Under the pieces are notes generated by a model, which saw only the letters and a program-made list of their open reading frames with translations, was not told the origin of the DNA and ran no database searches. DNA of 64,000 bases from an uncultured Eubacteriales bacterium. GTDB taxonomy: Bacteria > Bacillota > Clostridia > Christensenellales > Aristaeellaceae. The position numbers and the translations under genes were made by a program. Shown here piece after piece: positions 56,313-64,000 of this stretch. How positions within the stretch are numbered: the stretch's first letter is position 1; each line of letters opens with the position of its first letter. The stretch covers positions 18,075-82,074 of the forward strand of contig CACYGY010000001.1 of assembly GCA_902774025.1 (NCBI GenBank). Reading direction: 5' to 3'.

Positions 56313-57802
56313 TCCGTACACGCCTCCCCCCTGTTCTCCGTCACCGCGCGTGACAGACAGCCCATTGCCGTCCAGAAGATCATGGAACCTGAGGTCGCCC
56401 TGAGGAATACGTCGCTTTCAAACAGAATGCCCGTCAGAAGCAGAACCACCATCAGGAGAGCCGCCGTCTCAAGGTTCCCGCCCCTTCCCCGGACAAGATT
56501 TTTCATAGCGGAGGCAAGGAAGCGCACGAGAAAAATCATCAGGGCGGCAAGACCGAAGATTCCGGTGGTCACCAGCACGTGCAGATAGGCGTTGTGGGTC
56601 ATGTAAGCCGCCTGTTTCTGATATTCATAGGGGTAGGCGGTTTTCATGAAATCCACCACGAAATGGTCGCTGTACCGTTCATACAGGTAAGGATCCATGC
56701 CACCGGGAGACAGGCCGATGAGCATATGAGAGGGCCGGTCGGTGAGAATCTGAAAATAATCGGCCCAGATTGTGAACCTCCCGCTGGAAAGGGAAGCGTC
56801 CTCCCGTCTTTCCGCCTCCCGGACAAAGGTATCAAAACTGATGTCCTCCGTCCTCTCTTCCGTCTTCTCTTCCGCCTTCGTGTCCACTGGGGCTGTGTTC
56901 TTCCTGCGGATCTCATACGCCAGGGTGAGGCCGCCCTCCCGGACAGCGAATCTCACGCCGATGAAGACCGCCACGCCCGCCATGAACACAGCTGTCCCGG
57001 TGAGAATCCACCTGGCATATTTCTTTTTTCCTTCCCGGACACAGGCATTCCTGCACAGGAAGAAGACCAGAACGAGAGCAGAGGCCAGCAGGCCGACATA
57101 GACAGCCCTGGTGTCCGAAAGACAGAGATAAATGACGCAGATTCCCGTTTCCACCCCCAGCAGGACTTTCCACAGGGTGCTTCTGCACTTCAGAAGTCGG
57201 GCCAGGGTGGCGATGGTCAGGAGAGCAACCAGCATGGTTCCGTCATACAGGTTGTGCATGATCCCGAACAGCCTTCCCTCATACCAGCCCTGGGCCATGC
57301 CGCTCTCCGTGAAGGAATGTTCCATGGTGAAAAACCGGGCGATCATGTACAGAAGAGAGGGAACGAACAGCAGGGACGTCCACGTGTGAAGGAAACGGAA
57401 GACCCGTCTCCGGTCTTCACCGGAAAGTCTTCCGGGAAACGTGGCGATCAGGAAACACTGGACCATGGTCCAGATGATGGTTTTGACACTGTCGCCAAAC
57501 CCGTATGCGTGCCTGACAAGGGAAGACAGAAGCGTGATGCCGAGAAGGACCCACAGCCATGCCTCATGGCGTATGGCATACCTGCGGCGGGAAAAGAAGA
57601 AGTCCGCACCCATGAGCATCAGCCCGATCACGGCCAGAGCGGGCGAGAGGAGACGGAATCCGTCTCTTTTAAAGAAATCGGAGACGGGCATCAGGACCAC
57701 AGCGGTCTGATACATGAGACATACGATGGAATACAGGACCACCGCCTGATTGATTTTTCCCGCAATCCGCTCCCGGCCGCAGGCATTGCCCGGCTTTTCC
57801 AT
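56309..57802 (-). CDS. O-antigen polymerase/ligase family (Wzy-like) membrane protein
   Basis: The 497-residue protein has about ten or more membrane helices. A large extracytoplasmic loop (about 275-385) contains E-E-K-T-E-E-R-T-E-D-I and G-L-S-P-G-G-M-D-P-Y-L-Y-E-R. After it comes A-Y-M-T-H-N-A-Y-L-H-V-L-V-T-T-G near 398-413. The T-H-N-x-Y-L motif is typical of the Wzy_C (O-antigen ligase/polymerase) domain. It probably polymerises the repeat units on the outer face of the membrane. AAAGGAG lies about 11 bases before the ATG. The gap to the flippase gene is 38 bases. Confidence 0.85.
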   Translation of the reverse strand: MEKPGNACGRERIAGKINQAVVLYSIVCLMYQTAVVLMPVSDFFKRDGFRLLSPALAVIGLMLMGADFFFSRRRYAIRHEAWLWVLLGITLLSSLVRHAYGFGDSVKTIIWTMVQCFLIATFPGRLSGEDRRRVFRFLHTWTSLLFVPSLLYMIARFFTMEHSFTESGMAQGWYEGRLFGIMHNLYDGTMLVALLTIATLARLLKCRSTLWKVLLGVETGICVIYLCLSDTRAVYVGLLASALVLVFFLCRNACVREGKKKYARWILTGTAVFMAGVAVFIGVRFAVREGGLTLAYEIRRKNTAPVDTKAEEKTEERTEDISFDTFVREAERREDASLSSGRFTIWADYFQILTDRPSHMLIGLSPGGMDPYLYERYSDHFVVDFMKTAYPYEYQKQAAYMTHNAYLHVLVTTGIFGLAALMIFLVRFLASAMKNLVRGRGGNLETAALLMVVLLLTGILFESDVFLRATSGSMIFWTAMGCLSRAVTENRGEACTE

Positions 57803-57840
57803 AGGTCAGACAACTCCTTTTCATGGTTCCCGAAGGGACA

Positions 57841-59382
57841 TCACGCCGCTGTATTTCTTCCGCCTTTTCCCAGACTCCTCCGGAGCTTCCGGATCAGTGC
57901 CCGGGTTTCCTCCCGCTCAGCCATCCAGTTCACCGCAAGAAGAGCAAGTCCTGCCGCCAGGGCGGTCCCCGCAGCCATTGCAATCCAGGAAATCCAGCCG
58001 GAGCACAGGGGCACCACCGTACGGATCCCGGCCCAGCAGACCAGGGCACCCGCGGCGAGATTTCTCAGAAGCCTTCTCAGCGTCACAGGAAGCGCGTGAG
58101 ACAGAAAATGCGTGCTGCTGTATCCGATGACGTCCGCTGCCCGGTAAAGGTAGGCACACACCGTGCCGATGAGGGCGCCCACAATGCCCAGACGCGGAAT
58201 GAGCAGAAGGGACAGAAGGATATTGATGGCAGCTTCCGTGACAGACCGCCATTTCGTTTCTTCGTAGTGACCGGCGGCATTGATCAGCGTATTGGCAGGG
58301 TTGCGGATGGCTCTGAGGAGACCCGCGGACACGAACAGAAACGCGTAAGTCCAGCTGAGGTACATCTCCCTGTCCGCCAGACCCTCCGTGTACAGCCGGA
58401 TAAAGGGGTACAGAAGGACGGCCATGCAGGTATAGATCCAGACAATGAAGATATCGTACAGAAATTCATAGGAATGAAAGCTCTTCCGGAGCGCTTCCGT
58501 TTCCCCGGCCGCCCACATCTGCCCGAAGCCCGCAAGGGCACTGTCGCTGAAGGAATTGACAGCACTCTGCACTGCATAGGCGACCAGATCATAAACCGAA
58601 TACACGCTCACCGTCATCAGAGGACTGACAGGCGTCAGAATGGTCAGAAGCGCCATGTCCGTATTCAGGCAGAGGATCCCGGAAATCTGATGCAGGAGGA
58701 CAGGTCCCCGTTTCCGGAAGCGGTGTCCGAAATCTTTCCGTTCAAGCTTAAGGAAAGGGAAATGCTTCCGGGCCAGCCCCATGACCAGCAGTCCCCTGAA
58801 GACACATACAAGGGCCGCGGCCAGCTTCACCTCCAGAACGGAATGGCGTCCGTACATGAGAAGCAGGGAAAGCAGAGTCACCACGGTATTGCCCAGTGCC
58901 TGGACAATATTGAAAAGATACACCCTGTGGGCCGCCATGAGCAGTGCCCTGTACTTCCCCAGGAGGAAGAAATCCACCAGGGGATTGACGGAAAGGATCA
59001 GAATGAGGGTCCTGACAAAGGCGGCATCCTCCATTTCACCGGTGACAAGGGAAGGATAGATCAGGACCAGCAAAGACAGCAGAAGCAGAAAAGCATAGCC
59101 CGCCTTCCGGTACATCCGTCCGGCGTCGCACATCATGGCATTGATCTCGTCCCGTCTGTCCTCCGCCAGAGGGCGGTACAGTTCAATCATGACGGCAGTT
59201 CCCAGTCCTGCCTCCACAAGGCTGAGGTAACTGATGAACTGCGTCAGGGAGGAGACCAGTCCGTTCACCGCGGAACCGTACAGCGCGATAAAAAAGCGCG
59301 GAATCAGAATGCCATAGACCGCAGTGATGATCTGCAGCGCAATGCCCGTAACCAGATTCCTGACCGCAAGTTTCGTTCTCAT
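57841..59382 (-). CDS. Polysaccharide flippase (Wzx/MATE-like)
   Basis: The 513-residue integral membrane protein has about 14 predicted helices, starting N-L-V-T-G-I-A-L-Q-I-I-T-A-V-Y-G-I-L-I-P-R near 9-29. It has the even helix spacing of the MOP superfamily (Wzx, MurJ). Family-like segments are Y-G-S-A-V-N-G-L and G-L-G-T-A-V near 35-65. It would move lipid-linked repeat units across the membrane for polymerisation. It starts within the last codon of the SDR gene (four-base overlap), consistent with one operon. Confidence 0.88.
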   Translation of the reverse strand: MRTKLAVRNLVTGIALQIITAVYGILIPRFFIALYGSAVNGLVSSLTQFISYLSLVEAGLGTAVMIELYRPLAEDRRDEINAMMCDAGRMYRKAGYAFLLLLSLLVLIYPSLVTGEMEDAAFVRTLILILSVNPLVDFFLLGKYRALLMAAHRVYLFNIVQALGNTVVTLLSLLLMYGRHSVLEVKLAAALVCVFRGLLVMGLARKHFPFLKLERKDFGHRFRKRGPVLLHQISGILCLNTDMALLTILTPVSPLMTVSVYSVYDLVAYAVQSAVNSFSDSALAGFGQMWAAGETEALRKSFHSYEFLYDIFIVWIYTCMAVLLYPFIRLYTEGLADREMYLSWTYAFLFVSAGLLRAIRNPANTLINAAGHYEETKWRSVTEAAINILLSLLLIPRLGIVGALIGTVCAYLYRAADVIGYSSTHFLSHALPVTLRRLLRNLAAGALVCWAGIRTVVPLCSGWISWIAMAAGTALAAGLALLAVNWMAEREETRALIRKLRRSLGKGGRNTAA

Positions 59383-60473
59383 CTCACACCACGATTCATC
59401 CCGTCATGTCCGTCTGCCTGCTGGGCGGATTCCCGCAGGACCGCAAGGGTTCTCTGCAGGGCTTCGCGCATGGAATAGGCCGGCTGCCAGTGGCAGGCGG
59501 CAAGTTTGCGGCTGTCCATCACCGCGCGGCTGGCCCTGGAATAGCCCGAGGCCTCCACCGCGTCCGGCTGCTCATAACGAAGGCTGACTCCGGAAAGGTC
59601 CGCGATCATCTGTGCCGCATCCCTGAGCATGCAGCTGCAGGCGTCACTGGCCACGTTGTAGGCCTCTCCCCGCTTTCCGCGAAGCAGGCAGGTCAGAATG
59701 CCTGAAACCGCATCCGGCACGTACAGAAAGGAATAGACCTGTTTCCCGGCACTCTTGAGGATGATATCCTCACCCGAAGCGCCCCGGAACAGAAACTGGG
59801 ACAGGGCCTTGCTGTCGTCCCTCAGAAGCCCCGCTCCAAAGGTCCGGGCAAGTCTGGGGATCACCACATCCACATCCTTCTGATGCATGTACGCCTGGCA
59901 CATGGCCTCACACAGCCGCTTGCTCTCGCTGTAGTCCGCCCGCAGGGTATTGCAGTCCAGATATCCGCAGTACCCTTCATCAAAGGCTTCCGTGTCTCCC
60001 CGGTTCTCCCCGTAGACCTCCACGGAGGAAAGGAACATCAGCCGCTCACATCCCTCCGCCGCCATTTCCAGAAGATGCTTCAGCCCGGACACATTGCTCT
60101 CAATGGTCCCGATGGGGTCGGTGGCGTAGGCACGGGGATGGGTCGTGCTGGCCGCGTGAACGAGATAGTCAAACCGCATCCCCCGATCATCAAAACGTGT
60201 CACGTCTCCGGGGAGAAAGGTAAAGAGGGGATTGTCCAGATACGGCAGAAAACGCATCACGGCCTTTTCCGGACTCCTTCCCTGGGCGAAGACGCGGCAG
60301 CCCAGGCCCCGCCGGGTATTCCTGTCCATGAGCACATCGCACAGAAAGCTCCCGATCAGGCCTGTCGACCCGGTCAGCAGCAGACTTCTGCCCGCCAGCC
60401 TGTCCCACTCCAGAGGCAGGTCCGCAACCGCCTCCACTTCCTCCCGGTACAGCGGGAAACGCATCAGATTCAT
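59379..60473 (-). CDS. Extended SDR family NAD-dependent epimerase/dehydratase
   Basis: The 364-residue protein has the NAD-binding L-L-T-G-S-T-G-L-I-G-S near 32-42, H-A-A-S-T-T near 107-112 and the catalytic Y-S-E-S-K near 181-185. This is the extended SDR pattern of nucleotide-sugar epimerases and dehydratases. A 25-residue N-terminal extension precedes the Rossmann fold. It sits directly downstream of an IspD/TarI-like cytidylyltransferase and a LicD gene with four-base overlaps. It may therefore act on a CDP-linked or related substrate in a shared modification step. The substrate is unknown. Confidence 0.87.
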   Translation of the reverse strand: MNLMRFPLYREEVEAVADLPLEWDRLAGRSLLLTGSTGLIGSFLCDVLMDRNTRRGLGCRVFAQGRSPEKAVMRFLPYLDNPLFTFLPGDVTRFDDRGMRFDYLVHAASTTHPRAYATDPIGTIESNVSGLKHLLEMAAEGCERLMFLSSVEVYGENRGDTEAFDEGYCGYLDCNTLRADYSESKRLCEAMCQAYMHQKDVDVVIPRLARTFGAGLLRDDSKALSQFLFRGASGEDIILKSAGKQVYSFLYVPDAVSGILTCLLRGKRGEAYNVASDACSCMLRDAAQMIADLSGVSLRYEQPDAVEASGYSRASRAVMDSRKLAACHWQPAYSMREALQRTLAVLRESAQQADGHDGMNRGVR

Positions 60474-61174
60474 CTTCTGTTCTCCCTCACAAAAGCACGG
60501 AAAAACTCAAGCTCCCCTGCTGTGGTCAGCTTGATGTTCCGGTCAGAGCCCGCGGCGAAATACAGCCGGACGCCCAGGTCCGTCATCATGGTATTTGTAT
60601 AGGAGGATCCGTAAATACCGATCCCCTTTTCAAAGGCCTCATGGTATTTTTCGTCCAGCAGGTCAAAACGGTAGGCCTGGGGCGTCGCCACCCGGCGAAG
60701 GGTCTCCCGGGGGATATACCGGACCGTGGAGGCTTCATCGTCCATCACAAAAACCTGCTCGGTATAGGGCATGGCGGTCACGGCATTGCCGTGCAGCCGG
60801 CAGACATCCAGGACATTGGCCAGTACAAACCCGTCCACCAGAGGGCGGATTCCGTCATGGACCACCACCACATCCTGCCCCTTCAGATGGTTTTCCAGAT
60901 AAAATACCCCGTTGCGGAGGGACTCCTGCACCGTTTCCCCACCGGGAATAATCCACCTGAGCTTGCGGATCCCCCAGGTTTCCGCCCAGCTCCGGACCCT
61001 GTCCTCCCACCCTGCGATGAGGACCACGGCGATGGCATCAATCTCAGGGCTGCTCTGAAAGGGCTCCAGTGTATACATCAGCACCGGTTTGCCCTCCACC
61101 TCCGCGAACTGCTTGGGGATATCCAGCCCCATCCGCACGCCCGTGCCTCCGGCCACCACCAGGGCTACCGTCAT
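60470..61174 (-). CDS. IspD/TarI-like cytidylyltransferase
   Basis: The 234-residue protein has the cytidylyltransferase motif A-G-G-T-G-V-R-M-G near 8-16 followed by P-K-Q-F near 20-23. It also shows V-H-D-G-I-R-P-L-V near 104-112 (IspD has H-D-A-A-R-P) and T-P-Q-A near 151-154, and ends with N-I-K-L-T-T. It could be IspD of isoprenoid synthesis. The D-G-I-R-P form and the position next to LicD favour the TarI-type role of making a CDP-polyol or similar donor for the surface polymer. It overlaps both neighbours by four bases. Confidence 0.85.
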   Translation of the reverse strand: MTVALVVAGGTGVRMGLDIPKQFAEVEGKPVLMYTLEPFQSSPEIDAIAVVLIAGWEDRVRSWAETWGIRKLRWIIPGGETVQESLRNGVFYLENHLKGQDVVVVHDGIRPLVDGFVLANVLDVCRLHGNAVTAMPYTEQVFVMDDEASTVRYIPRETLRRVATPQAYRFDLLDEKYHEAFEKGIGIYGSSYTNTMMTDLGVRLYFAAGSDRNIKLTTAGELEFFRAFVRENRR

Positions 61175-62040
61175 GCCTTCCCTTCCTCCATTCCGTAACT
61201 CTTTCCCCGGTACATCCGGTAACTGTGATCCAGGTCCAGAACCTCATATTCATGATGACAGGTGCGCTCCTCCGGCGGGGGAAGCGTCATGTAGTCCCCG
61301 AAGGCAATCCTCAGGTACAGGTCCGCGTCGGAGGGCATGCAGAGCATATGACCCTCAAAGGATCTGCGCACCGGGGCGGCAAAGCACCGCTTCGGATAAA
61401 CCTTCTGAAGATAACGGGGCCCTGAGCACAGCTCCGTGATGGCCTCACAGTCTTCGATCCGCCAGCGTGTCATCCGCTTTTCCAGAAAACGCCAGGCACG
61501 GTACCGGGCCCCGGGGGAGCGAATCAGTCCCAGAAGACAGGCTCCCATGGCCCGGACGGCCCCGCCATGGTTTCCCGGCGCCCTGCCCACCACAAACAGG
61601 CTGTACAGAAGAGCCAGCAGCTTCTGTTCCGCACGCCGCAGTCCCCGGGGGCATCCGTCCAGGGGCAGAACATCCAGCATGACCCCGTGACGGATATCCA
61701 GTTCCTTCTGAAAGGTTTTGATAAACGTCGTCCGCTCGTCGGAGATGGTCAGAAACTGATTGGCCGTGCAGCATTTCTCCGTGGGAAACTGAATCGCGTA
61801 TTCCGGCGTGTCCCTCCAGCATGTCTTCAGCTTTTCATAATCCTGCCGGGGCATAAACACATCCACGTCATCATCCCAGGGAATAAAGGAACCGGTGCGC
61901 ATGGTGCCGATGCAGCAGCCGCCGCACAGGTACCATGTCAGGTCATGCGCCTGGCAGAACCGGTCAAAAAACAGCAGCATTTCCAGACTGACCTGCTGAA
62001 GTCTGTGTACCTGGGCGGGGGGAATCGTCAGCTGTGCCAT
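61171..62040 (-). CDS. LicD family phosphotransferase
   Basis: The 289-residue protein matches the LicD/FKTN-like nucleotidyltransferase fold, with W-Y-L-C-G-G-C-C-I-G near 36-45 and the metal-binding I-P-W-D-D-D-V-D-V near 53-61. The late H-H-E-Y-E-V-L-D-L near 261 is also seen. LicD proteins transfer phosphocholine, or in relatives phosphoribitol or similar groups, from a CDP-linked donor onto a sugar. The IspD/TarI-like gene directly follows with an ATGA overlap and is the likely supplier of the donor. No choline kinase or choline uptake gene is visible, so phosphocholine itself is not specially supported. Confidence 0.9.
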   Translation of the reverse strand: MAQLTIPPAQVHRLQQVSLEMLLFFDRFCQAHDLTWYLCGGCCIGTMRTGSFIPWDDDVDVFMPRQDYEKLKTCWRDTPEYAIQFPTEKCCTANQFLTISDERTTFIKTFQKELDIRHGVMLDVLPLDGCPRGLRRAEQKLLALLYSLFVVGRAPGNHGGAVRAMGACLLGLIRSPGARYRAWRFLEKRMTRWRIEDCEAITELCSGPRYLQKVYPKRCFAAPVRRSFEGHMLCMPSDADLYLRIAFGDYMTLPPPEERTCHHEYEVLDLDHSYRMYRGKSYGMEEGKA

Positions 62041-63056
62041 GGTCTTCCTCCTTCAAACCGCTTTCCCGACAGCAGTCCCTGGCATGTGCCCCATCCGTAG
62101 GTGACATGCAGAAGGAAGAACAGGACCGGCAGCAGGAACTGCAAAGGCGCGAAGCCGTCATGGATCATGGAAAGAATCATGCTGCCCAGGGCGAAAAGAC
62201 CGTACAGAATCAGAAGGACGATCAGGGGCAGGCAGAATCCCGGGATACAGAGAAGAAATGCAGAGACAAGGGCAAGGAGAAAGAAAAAAGGCGCGAAATG
62301 GTACAGGGAAAGGCAACCCGGACAGACGCGGAAGGTACGCCCCACCCAGTATCCGTTCTGATGCTTCTGCCGCAGCATGGAGGAAAGATCGCAGCGGGAT
62401 ACCAGGGATGTCCTGATCCTCGGGTCCAGCAGAATCCGGTAGCCCGCCTGCCGGATCCTGTAATGGATTTCATTGTCCTCCGTCCTGAGGAGTGTTTCAT
62501 TGAAGCGCCCAACCCTTCGGAACACCTCTCTGCGGTATGCCGGCTTGGACACGGTGGCGACATACCGCCGTTCCCGGCCGCGGCGGCTCAGGCTGAATCC
62601 GCTCCCGAACATGGCGTTCTCCGCCTCCAGGAGAACCCGGCACCAGGGACGGTCCTTCGCGGCCACCCGCACACAGGGGCCGCCCACCACATCCTCCCCG
62701 GACCTGATATCCTCCATCACCAGACGGCTGTAGTCCGGCGGGATCCGGCCGTGGGCGTCAATGCGCGCCACCACCTCACAGCAGGCCGCGTCCAGCGCGA
62801 CATTCCACCCGGCGGGCTGTGTTTTTCCGGGATTGTCCGCGATCTGTACCCTGCGGAAATCATGAGACGCCGAAAACGCCTCCATCAGGGCGCGTGTCCC
62901 GTCCGATGAGCCGCTGTCCACCAGGATGATCTCCGTGAGAGCGTGATCATAGGTCTGATTTCGCAGATCCTCCAGAAGAGAGGGCAGAAACGCTTCCTCG
63001 TTCAGAGCGATGACGCACAGGGAAAGGGTTTCAGGCTCTGTTTTCACGCATGACAC
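62028..63056 (-). CDS. GT2 glycosyltransferase with C-terminal membrane helices (ExoA-like)
   Basis: The 342-residue protein has a GT2 domain with L-C-V-I-A-L-N-E-E near 13-21, L-V-D-S-G-S-S-D-G-T near 45-54 and V-A-R-I-D-A-H-G-R near 95-103. The Q-x-x-R-W-like region is replaced by M-L-R-Q-K-H-Q-N-G-Y-W-V-G-R. Three membrane helices follow near 255-325. This is the layout of ExoA/succinoglycan-type transferases. The start is GTG 63056 or GTG 63047. A GGGAG site lies ten bases before the second, which may be the true start. It overlaps the upstream sugar transferase gene and the downstream licD gene. Confidence 0.88.
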   Translation of the reverse strand: MSCVKTEPETLSLCVIALNEEAFLPSLLEDLRNQTYDHALTEIILVDSGSSDGTRALMEAFSASHDFRRVQIADNPGKTQPAGWNVALDAACCEVVARIDAHGRIPPDYSRLVMEDIRSGEDVVGGPCVRVAAKDRPWCRVLLEAENAMFGSGFSLSRRGRERRYVATVSKPAYRREVFRRVGRFNETLLRTEDNEIHYRIRQAGYRILLDPRIRTSLVSRCDLSSMLRQKHQNGYWVGRTFRVCPGCLSLYHFAPFFFLLALVSAFLLCIPGFCLPLIVLLILYGLFALGSMILSMIHDGFAPLQFLLPVLFFLLHVTYGWGTCQGLLSGKRFEGGRPWHS

Positions 63057-63753
63057 GCTCCCTTCTGCTCCGCCCCATACCGGTCAGTGTATGCACCAGG
63101 CATCTCCAGTCATTCCGGAGGCTGAAAAGGGCAAGCTGCTGAAGATTCACCTTCATCTTCTCCGGCAGGAGAACCCGGATATACGCCGTGTCCGCATCCT
63201 CCTGCGCGCCGAGCATCTCAGCCTCGTCCTGAAAGCGGATGCTTGCCTCGGATGTCAGGCCTGCGGGAAGCAGCAGTGTGGCGTACATTTCAGGCGTATA
63301 GGCATCCACAAATTCCGGCACTTCCGGCCGGGTGCCCACAAAGGTCATATTCCCCCCCAGAATGTCGATCAGCTGGGGGATCTCATCCAGATGGAATCTG
63401 CGCATCAGCCGTCCCGCGCGGGTGATCCGTGTATCCATGGAGGTGGTGACACTGCTCCCCTGTCCGTTCCGTGACACGGTCATGGAGCGGAATTTATGGA
63501 TCCGGAACCGTTTGCCGTTTGCCGTCACCCTCTCCTGTCGGAAGATGGGGGTGCCTGGTGAATCCAGGACAATCCAGACCGCCAGGATCAGACAGAGAGG
63601 CGCTGTAAGAAGGATTCCGAGAAAAGCCGCCGCGATATCGAAGCACCGTTTCCAGAAAAGCTGCCCCCGTCTGCGGGCAAGGGCGTCGTAATAGGGCCGG
63701 ACTGCCTCTGTCCGAAGCGCTGGCAACAGTTTCTCCCATGGCACAAGCATCAT
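63031..63753 (-). CDS. Initiating sugar-phosphate transferase (WbaP/RfbP family)
   Basis: The 240-residue protein belongs to the bacterial sugar transferase family that starts a polysaccharide by placing a sugar phosphate on undecaprenyl phosphate. One re-entrant membrane helix lies near 37-63 (C-F-D-I-A-A-A-F-L-G-I-L-L). The core motifs follow: P-I-F-R-Q-E-R-V near 69-76, H-K-F-R-S-M-T near 85-91, R-F-H-L-D-E-I-P-Q-L near 118-127 with the catalytic Asp-Glu, and F-V-G-T-R-P-E-V-P near 137-145. Two ATG codons open the frame. It overlaps the aminotransferase remnant by four bases, which indicates that the remnant gene was originally cotranscribed and upstream. Confidence 0.93.
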   Translation of the reverse strand: MMLVPWEKLLPALRTEAVRPYYDALARRRGQLFWKRCFDIAAAFLGILLTAPLCLILAVWIVLDSPGTPIFRQERVTANGKRFRIHKFRSMTVSRNGQGSSVTTSMDTRITRAGRLMRRFHLDEIPQLIDILGGNMTFVGTRPEVPEFVDAYTPEMYATLLLPAGLTSEASIRFQDEAEMLGAQEDADTAYIRVLLPEKMKVNLQQLALFSLRNDWRCLVHTLTGMGRSRRERVMRENRA

Positions 63754-63914
63754 AGAGAGTCCTTTACAATATCCGTGTAAACGGCGATGACACGGTCCAC
63801 ATCCTCATCCCCGAGGGTGGAGTACAGGGGAAGGGTAATCTCGTTCCGGTAATAGTCCCAGGCATTCGGATAATCCTCTGCCCTGAATCCCATCCGGCGA
63901 TCAATGTCATTCAG
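63750..63914 (-). pseudogene. C-terminal remnant of a DegT/DnrJ/EryC1/StrS aminotransferase
   Basis: The last 54 codons of a reading frame ending at 63750 encode R-R-M-G-F-R-A-E-D-Y-P-N-A-W-D-Y-Y, N-E-I-T-L-P-L-Y and D-E-D-V-D-R-V-I. This is the standard end of PLP-dependent sugar aminotransferases of the DegT family, which make amino sugars for surface polymers. Going upstream, homology stops after about residue R-R-M-G, and an in-frame TAA (complement of 63915-63917) closes the frame in AT-rich sequence. Normal members have about 370 to 400 residues, so at least 85% is missing here. Either the gene was disrupted by recombination or insertion, or two unrelated sequences were joined in assembly. 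Confidence 0.75.
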
Positions 63915-64000
63915 TTAAGCTCAATCACACACTGCGTAGCGTATACATGAGGCTTAATTTTCATAACGAATCCACCTAATTAAAAAATAATAAAAATGCA
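63905..64000. other. AT-rich segment with abrupt junction
   Basis: From about 63905 the base composition falls from strongly GC-rich to clearly AT-rich, ending in an A/T run. On the minus strand an AGGTGG ribosome-like site precedes an ATG at 63964. The short frame from it (M-K-I-K-P-H-V-Y-A-T) stops at 63911 after 17 codons, exactly where the aminotransferase remnant begins. This looks like the start of a different gene joined to the remnant. No inverted repeat or target-site duplication can be judged, because the window ends here. Confidence 0.6.

Noticed and set aside
63911..63964. 17-codon open frame as a genuine small gene
   Set aside because: It has a ribosome-like site but ends exactly at a composition junction, so it is more likely the cut 5' end of a larger gene than a complete peptide.

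Overview
The window reads as chromosomal DNA of a GC-rich (roughly 60% by eye) anaerobic Firmicute, most likely a gut or rumen Clostridia. The evidence is a T-box leader on serS, the regulators Rex and NrdR, RNase J, YlbF, MrfA/MrfB, a short bacterial SRP RNA, strong AAGGAGG ribosome sites, sigma-A-type promoters and CUT1 LplB/YtcP-type sugar permeases. Genus-level placement is inference only. Nearly all of the DNA is coding.

Layout. 1-3950 (+): end of a DUF4097-like protein, ybaB-recR, a secreted VanW protein, galM. 4030-15138 (-): a ten-gene unit with aminotransferase, GntR regulator, oligopeptide ABC importer (binding protein, two permeases, two ATPases), TldD and TldE peptidase subunits and an ornithine cyclodeaminase-like reductase. 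This looks like a peptide uptake and processing locus. 15259-25623: a glycan-utilisation locus. An AraC regulator, a sugar isomerase-like protein and a Gfo/Idh/MocA oxidoreductase run leftward. A CUT1 importer, a GH88 unsaturated uronyl hydrolase and a GH2 enzyme run rightward. The divergent control region carries paired direct-repeat operators next to an activator-type promoter.

25661-31889 (-): an IlvD/Edd dehydratase, a VWA plus macro-domain pair, a candidate structured RNA, nrdR and xylulokinase. 32120-44682 (+): an N-acetylhexosamine kinase-like gene with a nucleotidyltransferase, a glycosyltransferase and a flavodoxin-like gene; a HerA/DUF853 ATPase; T-box-controlled serS; the MrfA/MrfB DNA-repair pair with a TPR protein; and signal peptidase I. 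44736-52343 (-): a zinc-ribbon/DUF2007-like protein, a membrane VanW/G5 protein, Rex, a U32 protease, MltG, YlbF, RNase J and the SRP RNA.

52418-63914 (-): a surface-polysaccharide cluster. It holds an initiating sugar-phosphate transferase, two GT2 enzymes, a LicD transferase with an IspD/TarI-like cytidylyltransferase and an SDR enzyme, a flippase, a polymerase and two large membrane proteins, one ending in YD-like repeats. At the right edge a DegT-type aminotransferase is cut short where the sequence turns sharply AT-rich, which marks either an insertion boundary or an assembly join.

Points most worth following: the structured RNA candidate at 29562-29814, the AraC operator array at 18361-18478, the peptide-import/TldDE operon, the LicD/cytidylyltransferase cassette, the degenerate macro domain with its VWA partner, and the junction near 63905-63918.
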